A DNA stretch of 8,138 nucleotides, taken from positions 1 to 8,138 of the forward strand of contig JBMOOH010000047.1 in NCBI GenBank assembly GCA_049323795.1, in the 5' to 3' direction. The DNA comes from JAOADN01 sp049323795 (GTDB lineage: Bacteria; Pseudomonadota; Alphaproteobacteria; Rhodobacterales; Rhodobacteraceae). Position numbers and translations under genes: made by a program. The notes beneath the pieces were generated by a model. It saw only the letters and a program-made list of their open reading frames with translations. It was not told where the DNA came from and searched no databases. Below are positions 4,862 to 8,138 of this stretch, in pieces (positions within the stretch are counted from its first letter, which is position 1; every line of letters starts with the position of its first letter).

Positions 4862-5869
4862 TCAGCCATCCTTCGGCTTGCGGAACAGCCCCTGCCGGCC
4901 CTCGCGGTCGAGCGTCTGCCGCCCCACCTCGGTCCCCGGGTGCTGCCGGTGCGACAGGCCGGGGAAGCGGGCGCGGACTTCCTCCGCGATCGCGGAGGGC
5001 AGCACCGTCAGCGTGTCGTCCGTGACCATCAGGCTTTCGGCAGGCACGCCTTCGGCATAGACGATCTCGTGGTTGTCGAAGACGAGGCTGTAGTAGTCCG
5101 CGAACCCGCCCTCGCGGCGCAGGACCGACACGCCGTCCACGAGGTGTCTGGCCTGGACGAGGATTTCCGCCGTGCCGCCGATCCGATCCGCGCCGCGCTG
5201 GTAGAGGAAGACGCGGTGATGCGGGCTGACCACGAGATCGGCGTCATTGCCGAGTGTCCCGGCGGTGATGACCACGGGCGCAAAGGACCCGAGGGCGCGA
5301 AACGTGGCCCTGGCGATCCAGCGCACGGGCTGGGGCCCATGGTCGCGCGTCAGTATGCTGTCGCCGGGACGGAGGGTCTCGACCGCGGCCTGCGCCCCGC
5401 CGGCCAGCGTGATGCGCGTGCCGGCCGCGAACGAGACGCAGATGACATCGGCGAGCCGGAGCCCGCGCGTGTCGTCGCTGGCGCCGAGCAGGGTGTAGTC
5501 GGTGCGCGGCGCCACCGGGGAAAGGGGCAGGGCGAATCGGCCTTCCACGTCGTGGTGCAGGATCAGGATCTCGACGCGGTCGCCGTCCGCGGTCATCAGG
5601 GTCAGGGCCGACAGAAGACGGATCCCGTCGCCCGGACGGCCGATCTGCGACCCCTCGGCGATGCGCTGGAGGTCGCCGTCGGCGGTGGGGCCCTGCAGGC
5701 GCAGACGGATCGGGTGGGCGGAGGGGTCCAGCCGGTAGACATCGCCGGGCTCGCAGCGCCCGGCCTCGGCGATCGCGTCGCCCTGGTTGGCCCCGCTGAT
5801 CACCCAGAAGGCGTCGGCCTCGTAGACATGCGCCGCGTAGCTCGGAAGGGCTCTCGAAGGGTCCGCCAT
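4862..5869 (-). CDS. Hint (Hedgehog/intein) domain-containing protein
   Basis: The 335-residue protein has a beta-rich N-terminal part (about 1-140) that I do not recognise. A Hint module of the bacterial Hint_2 kind follows. It starts at Ser146-Phe-Ala-Ala-Gly-Thr-Arg-Ile, continues with Val-Glu-Thr-Leu-Arg-Pro-Gly-Asp-Ser-Ile-Leu-Thr-Arg-Asp-His-Gly (163-178) and Pro-Val-Arg-Trp-Ile (181-185), then block B Ser215-Pro-His-His218-Arg-Val, and ends with Asn-His-Glu-Ile-Val-Tyr-Ala-Glu-Gly-Val (266-275) and Glu278-Ser. A charged C-terminal tail follows. Hint domains catalyse self-cleavage or splicing through a Cys or Ser thioester/ester. Here the aligned first residue is Ser rather than the more usual Cys, with Cys144 two residues earlier. 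No signal peptide is obvious. Proteins of this family are common in the Rhodobacter group but their role is unknown. The start has only a weak Shine-Dalgarno (GGACGAAAGAG). Confidence 0.85.
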   Translation of the reverse strand: MADPSRALPSYAAHVYEADAFWVISGANQGDAIAEAGRCEPGDVYRLDPSAHPIRLRLQGPTADGDLQRIAEGSQIGRPGDGIRLLSALTLMTADGDRVEILILHHDVEGRFALPLSPVAPRTDYTLLGASDDTRGLRLADVICVSFAAGTRITLAGGAQAAVETLRPGDSILTRDHGPQPVRWIARATFRALGSFAPVVITAGTLGNDADLVVSPHHRVFLYQRGADRIGGTAEILVQARHLVDGVSVLRREGGFADYYSLVFDNHEIVYAEGVPAESLMVTDDTLTVLPSAIAEEVRARFPGLSHRQHPGTEVGRQTLDREGRQGLFRKPKDG

Positions 5870-5896
5870 CTCTTTCGTCCGCGAGCTTTCGACCGC

Positions 5897-5924
5897 GTTA
5901 TCAGGCGGATTGCCCGCCGGTCAA
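5897..5924 (-). promoter_or_regulatory. Promoter of the Hint-domain gene
   Basis: On the minus strand, TTGACC (5924-5919) and GATAAC (5902-5897) are spaced by 16 nt, giving a 5' leader of about 20 nt. The -10 box resembles GATAAG of the rplU promoter. The spacer holds a perfect inverted repeat, GGCGG (5904-5908) and CCGCC (5914-5918), around a 5-nt centre. Confidence 0.55.
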
Positions 5925-5972
5925 CGGTCCCTGGATGCTTCCGCAGGCGTTGACAGGATGCTAGGTCAGGAA

Positions 5973-5984
5973 CCGACCGGTCGG
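5973..5984. promoter_or_regulatory. Perfect 12-bp palindrome, candidate operator
   Basis: CCGACCGGTCGG reads identically on both strands. It lies between a consensus-like TTGACA (5950-5955) and the ribosome binding site of the SDR gene (5991), where a -10 box or operator would be expected. The form resembles operators of TetR-type repressors, but no regulator gene is present in the window. Confidence 0.4.
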
Positions 5985-5990
5985 GATGAT

Positions 5991-5997
5991 GGAGGGG
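5991..5997 (+). promoter_or_regulatory. Ribosome binding site deciding the SDR start (TTG)
   Basis: GGAGGGG ends 6 nt before the TTG at 6004. The in-frame ATGs at 5986 and 5989 precede or overlap this site and cannot use it. Confidence 0.65.
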
Positions 5998-6003
5998 CGC
6001 GCG

Positions 6004-6783
6004 TTGGATCTCGGTATTCGCGGACGGCGTGCGCTGGTGTGCGCCTCGTCCAGGGGACTTGGGCTGGGCTGCGCCGAGGCGCTGGCCGAGGCGGGCGCCG
6101 CGCTTGTGATGAACGCCCGGGGCGCGGACGTGCTTCATGCCTCTGCCGACCGCATCCGCAACCGGTGGCAGGTCGAGGTGACGCCCGTTTCGGCCGACAT
6201 CACGACCGGGGCGGGACGGTCCGAAGTGCTGGCCGCGGCGGGCGAGGTCGACATCCTGGTGACGAACGCGGGCGGCCCGCCGCCCGGTCTGTGGTCCGAC
6301 TGGGGGCGCGAGGACTTCCTGAGGGCGATCGAGGCCAACATGCTGACGCCCATCGCGCTGATGCAGGCGGTCCTGCCCGGCATGATCGCGCGGCGCTGGG
6401 GACGGGTGGTGAACATCACCTCGGCCGCCGTGCGCGCGCCGATCGCGGCCCTCGGCCTGTCGAACACGGCGCGGTCGGGGCTGACCGGCTTCGTCGCCGG
6501 CACCGCGCGGCAGGTGGCCGAGCATGGCGTCGTCATCAACAACCTGCTCCCCGGCATCCACGCGACCGACCGTGCCGACGCGCTGGACCTGGGGGTGGTG
6601 AAAGCGCGCGGGGTCAGCCTGGACGAGGCCCGGGCCGAGCGGATGGCGACGATCCCGGCACGGCGCTACGGCGATCCCGGCGATTTCGGGCGGGCCTGCG
6701 CCTTCCTCTGTTCGCGGCATTCGGGCTTCATCGTGGGTCAGAACATCCTGATCGACGGCGGCGCGGCGAACCTGATGCTCTGA
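6004..6783 (+). CDS. Short-chain dehydrogenase/reductase-like protein, atypical active site
   Basis: With a TTG start the protein has 259 residues, the usual length of a classical SDR. The Rossmann opening Ala-Leu-Val-Cys-Ala-Ser-Ser-Arg-Gly-Leu-Gly-Leu-Gly (10-22) is a variant of the TGxxxGxG cofactor motif. Thr-Asn88-Ala-Gly-Gly, Asn112 in Glu-Ala-Asn-Met-Leu and Ser140 in Asn-Ile-Thr-Ser are kept. The C-terminal Gly-Gln-Asn-Ile-Leu-Ile-Asp-Gly-Gly is standard. The catalytic Tyr-x-x-x-Lys is missing: the aligned stretch is Leu152-Ser-Asn-Thr-Ala156-Arg157-Ser-Gly. I recall an SDR subgroup resembling beta-ketoacyl-ACP reductase (cd05344) defined by poor matches to the cofactor motif and catalytic tetrad, and this fits it. 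It may be a non-redox or differently acting SDR. The start is set by GGAGGGG 6 nt upstream. It is divergent from the Hint gene. Confidence 0.85.
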   Translation: MDLGIRGRRALVCASSRGLGLGCAEALAEAGAALVMNARGADVLHASADRIRNRWQVEVTPVSADITTGAGRSEVLAAAGEVDILVTNAGGPPPGLWSDWGREDFLRAIEANMLTPIALMQAVLPGMIARRWGRVVNITSAAVRAPIAALGLSNTARSGLTGFVAGTARQVAEHGVVINNLLPGIHATDRADALDLGVVKARGVSLDEARAERMATIPARRYGDPGDFGRACAFLCSRHSGFIVGQNILIDGGAANLML

Positions 6784-6798
6784 GTGCGTGTCGGGCGG

Positions 6799-6820
6799 GT
6801 CCGGGCCCGGCGCGCCGGAC
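6799..6820 (+). terminator. Possible hairpin terminator after the SDR gene
   Basis: GTCCGG (6799-6804) pairs CCGGAC (6815-6820) around a 10-nt loop, and the alternative palindrome CCGGCGCGCCGG (6807-6818) overlaps it. It begins 15 nt after the stop codon. There is no T-run, so termination is uncertain. Confidence 0.4.
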
Positions 6821-6833
6821 GGCGCCGGAGTCG

Positions 6834-6861
6834 CTTGCCCAAGGCCGGCGCCGCTGATAAG
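6834..6861 (+). promoter_or_regulatory. Weak candidate promoter of the ABC ATPase gene
   Basis: CTTGCC (6834-6839) and GATAAG (6856-6861) are 16 nt apart; taking TTGCCC instead gives 15 nt. The -10 box is identical to that of the rplU promoter, but the -35 box is poor. It would give a leader of about 45 nt that contains the inverted repeat at 6880-6898. Confidence 0.35.
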
Positions 6862-6879
6862 CCCCGGCGAAGGAGAAAT

Positions 6880-6898
6880 TCCGATAAAAAGCATCGGA
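6880..6898. promoter_or_regulatory. Inverted repeat before the ABC ATPase start
   Basis: TCCGAT (6880-6885) and ATCGGA (6893-6898) are perfect 6-nt arms around an A-rich 7-nt centre. The repeat lies in an unusually AT-rich patch of about 30 nt just ahead of the GGGGA ribosome binding site (6901-6905). It could be a protein-binding site or a hairpin affecting translation. Confidence 0.4.
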
Positions 6899-6914
6899 TA
6901 GGGGACGGCCATCC

Positions 6915-7997
6915 GTGACCGAGGCACCACCGCGACTCGAGGCCGCAGGCCTGGTTCGGCAGTTCGACGGGCGCAACGTCGTCGATGACGTCTCGGTGAC
7001 AGTGCGCGCCGGCCAGGTCACCTGCCTGCTCGGCCAGTCCGGCTGCGGCAAGTCCACGACCCTGCGGATCCTTGCGGGGGTGGACCGGCAAGATTCGGGG
7101 ACGGTCCGCATCGACGGCGTTGCCGTCAGCGACGCCGTCCGCCACATGCCGCCCGAGCGCCGCTCGGTCGGCCTCATGTTCCAGGACTTCGCGCTCTTTC
7201 CGCATCTGAACGTGGCCGGAAACGTCGCCTTCGGCCTGCCGAAGGGGATGGCCGGACGCGCGGCGCGGGTCGGGGATCTGCTCGAGCGGGTGTCGCTGTC
7301 CGGCTTCGGAAACAAGTTCCCGCACGAGCTTTCGGGCGGCGAGCAGCAGCGTGTGGCGCTGGTCCGCGCCCTTGCGCCGCGGCCGCGCATCATGCTCATG
7401 GACGAACCCTTCTCGGGCCTCGACGAGCGCCTCAGGGACGGCATCCGGGACGAGACGCTGTCGCTTCTGAAGGAAGAGGGGACGGCGGTGCTTCTGGTGA
7501 CGCACGAGCCGCACGAGGCGATGCGGATGGCCGACGAGATCCTGCTCATGCGGGCGGGCCGCATCGTGCAGCGCGGGGCGCCCTACAACGTCTACAACGC
7601 CCCGGTCGATCTGGCGGCGGCGGCGTTCTTCTCGGACATCAACATTCTCGGCGGCGAGGTTCGCGGCGCGCTGACGGCGACCCCGTTCGGCGAGTTCCTG
7701 ACGCCGGGCCTGCCGGACGGGACGAGCGTCGGCATCGTCATCCGGCCCCAGCACCTGAAGATCGATTTCGACCGTGGCGGGCGCGGCCCGAACCCGACGC
7801 CCGAGGACGGCACCGCCGCGCCCGGAACCGTCGAGCGCGCGCGCTTCATGGGGCGCGAAAGCCTGGTGGAGTTCCGCATGGAATATGGCGGGCAGATTCT
7901 GAAGGCGACGGTGCCGGGGGTCTTCCTGCCTCGGCCGGGCACGCGGATGTGGCTGATGATCCGCCGCGACCGCTGTTTCGTCTTTCCAAAGTCCTGA
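6915..7997 (+). CDS. ABC transporter ATP-binding protein (FbpC/PotA type)
   Basis: The 360-residue protein has a complete nucleotide-binding domain in residues 1-240: Walker A Gly40-Gln-Ser-Gly-Cys-Gly-Lys-Ser-Thr48, Q-loop Gln90, signature Leu139-Ser-Gly-Gly-Glu-Gln-Gln-Arg-Val147, Walker B Ile-Met-Leu-Met-Asp-Glu164-Pro, D-loop Ser-Gly-Leu-Asp170 and switch His197. Residues 241-360 look like the TOBE-type regulatory region of importer ATPases, with Ile-Arg-Pro-Gln-His (276-280). Length and Arg-Pro-Gln-His motif fit ATPases of iron(III), polyamine or related solute importers; the substrate cannot be fixed. It would sit on the cytoplasmic side of an inner-membrane permease, but neither permease nor binding protein is in the window. 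The start is GTG with GGGGA 9 nt upstream; Thr-Glu-Ala-Pro-Pro then leads directly into the first strand. An insertion sequence lies 18 nt after the stop. Confidence 0.93.
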   Translation: MTEAPPRLEAAGLVRQFDGRNVVDDVSVTVRAGQVTCLLGQSGCGKSTTLRILAGVDRQDSGTVRIDGVAVSDAVRHMPPERRSVGLMFQDFALFPHLNVAGNVAFGLPKGMAGRAARVGDLLERVSLSGFGNKFPHELSGGEQQRVALVRALAPRPRIMLMDEPFSGLDERLRDGIRDETLSLLKEEGTAVLLVTHEPHEAMRMADEILLMRAGRIVQRGAPYNVYNAPVDLAAAAFFSDINILGGEVRGALTATPFGEFLTPGLPDGTSVGIVIRPQHLKIDFDRGGRGPNPTPEDGTAAPGTVERARFMGRESLVEFRMEYGGQILKATVPGVFLPRPGTRMWLMIRRDRCFVFPKS

Positions 7998-8015
7998 CGG
8001 CGCGCAGCGGCCCTA

Positions 8016-8138
8016 GAGCGGGATGACTCTAGACGGAACCGTATCCGGCGTTTCGGATATAGTTTTCGCATTCTTGCGCTGTGAAGTGGTCGAGGATTGA
8101 TCCGATCCTGCGCCAGACGGCTTCCTTCGTGCGCTCGG
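8016..8138 (-). mobile_element. End of an IS630-family insertion sequence
   Basis: The element is recognised from the transposase C-terminus it carries. Its probable boundary is the TA at 8014-8015 within CTAG, since IS630/Tc1-type elements insert at TA and duplicate it. The sequence starting at 8016 (GAGCGGGATGACTCTAGACG) looks like the terminal inverted repeat, with the transposase stop codon inside its first 16 nt. The rest of the element, its other end and the second TA lie beyond the window. Confidence 0.75.
8029..8138 (-). CDS. IS630-family transposase, C-terminal end (partial)
   Basis: Reading the minus strand from the right edge, 35 complete codons run to TAG at 8031-8029. The residues follow the typical C-terminus of IS630-family transposases: a Thr-x-Glu-Ala-x-Trp-x-x-Ile-Gly opening, then Leu-Asp-His-Phe-Thr, then Glu-Cys-x-Asn-Tyr and a final Asn-Ala-Gly-Tyr. 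This region follows the last catalytic acidic residue of the DDE domain. The catalytic triad and helix-turn-helix lie outside the window, so it cannot be said whether the gene is intact. It faces the ABC ATPase gene tail to tail. Confidence 0.8.
   Translation of the reverse strand, partial: ERTKEAVWRRIGSILDHFTAQECENYIRNAGYGSV

Noticed and set aside
3105..5060. Long open frame on the plus strand (651 codons)
   Set aside because: It is antisense to prfC and the end of the Hint gene. The product is His/Arg/Val-rich with no motif, and prfC is unmistakable.
5436..5440. Cys144 as the Hint nucleophile
   Set aside because: It is two residues too far from the Gly-Thr of the motif when aligned by Phe-x-x-Gly-Thr, so Ser146 is taken as the aligned residue. 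This is noted as uncertain in the finding.
5950..5955. Consensus -35 box TTGACA before the SDR gene as a full promoter
   Set aside because: No acceptable -10 box lies 15-19 nt downstream, so only the palindrome is reported there.
5910..6857. Overlapping open frames of over 300 codons on both strands around the SDR gene
   Set aside because: They are Arg/Gly-rich shadows of the SDR reading frame, which has the Rossmann fold signature.
6738..7754. Antisense open frame across the ABC ATPase gene
   Set aside because: The sense frame has every ABC motif; the antisense product has none.
7592..8071. Minus-strand open frame spanning the IS end and the ATPase 3' end
   Set aside because: The transposase tail is read in a different minus-strand frame that stops at 8029. 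This frame crosses the IS boundary into antisense DNA of the ATPase.

Overview
The window is very GC-rich, with strong GC bias at third codon positions and long spurious antisense open frames. It reads like chromosomal DNA of an alphaproteobacterium of the Rhodobacter/Paracoccus group (Rhodobacterales). Pointers to this group are the RNase E-like tail ending in a Lys-Lys-Arg-Gly-Trp-Trp motif, the TusA-like/CcdA pair beside it, a ribosomal protein L21 with a long Lys/Ala-rich tail followed by L27, a free-standing Hint-domain protein, and GATAAG/GATAAC-type -10 boxes. This is judged from the sequence alone, without a database search.

Layout. 1-174: C-terminal end of a plus-strand gene, probably rne. 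195-216: hairpin terminator shared with the convergent tusA-like gene (276..513 region, minus). 622-1374: six-helix CcdA thiol:disulfide transporter, divergent from the tusA-like gene. 1379-1407: a good sigma70-type promoter followed by a structured leader of about 140 nt. 1555-2298: rplU-rpmA ribosomal operon. 2494-3033: GNAT acetyltransferase. 3034-3191: convergent intergenic region full of hairpins, plus three tandem 12-nt repeats. 3192-4808 (minus): prfC, encoding release factor RF3, apparently with its own promoter placed so that the message would be almost leaderless. 4862-5869 (minus): Hint-domain protein. 5870-6003: divergent control region with a 12-bp perfect palindrome. 6004-6783: short-chain dehydrogenase-like protein with a TTG start and no catalytic Tyr/Lys pair. 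6915-7997: ABC-transporter ATPase of the FbpC/PotA type with a C-terminal TOBE-like region. 8016-8138: one end of an IS630-family insertion sequence, inserted 18 nt after the ATPase stop codon and carrying the C-terminus of its transposase on the minus strand.

How the genes relate. Most of the window is housekeeping: RNA turnover, sulfur/thiol handling (TusA-like plus CcdA), ribosomal proteins and translation termination. The accessory or less understood parts are the Hint protein, the catalytically atypical SDR, the transport ATPase without a visible permease, and the insertion sequence. I see no CRISPR array, no rRNA or tRNA, no phage genes and no clear undescribed multigene system. The most useful leads are the atypical active sites of the SDR and Hint proteins, the IS junction beside the transporter gene, the structured rplU leader and the likely leaderless prfC message.
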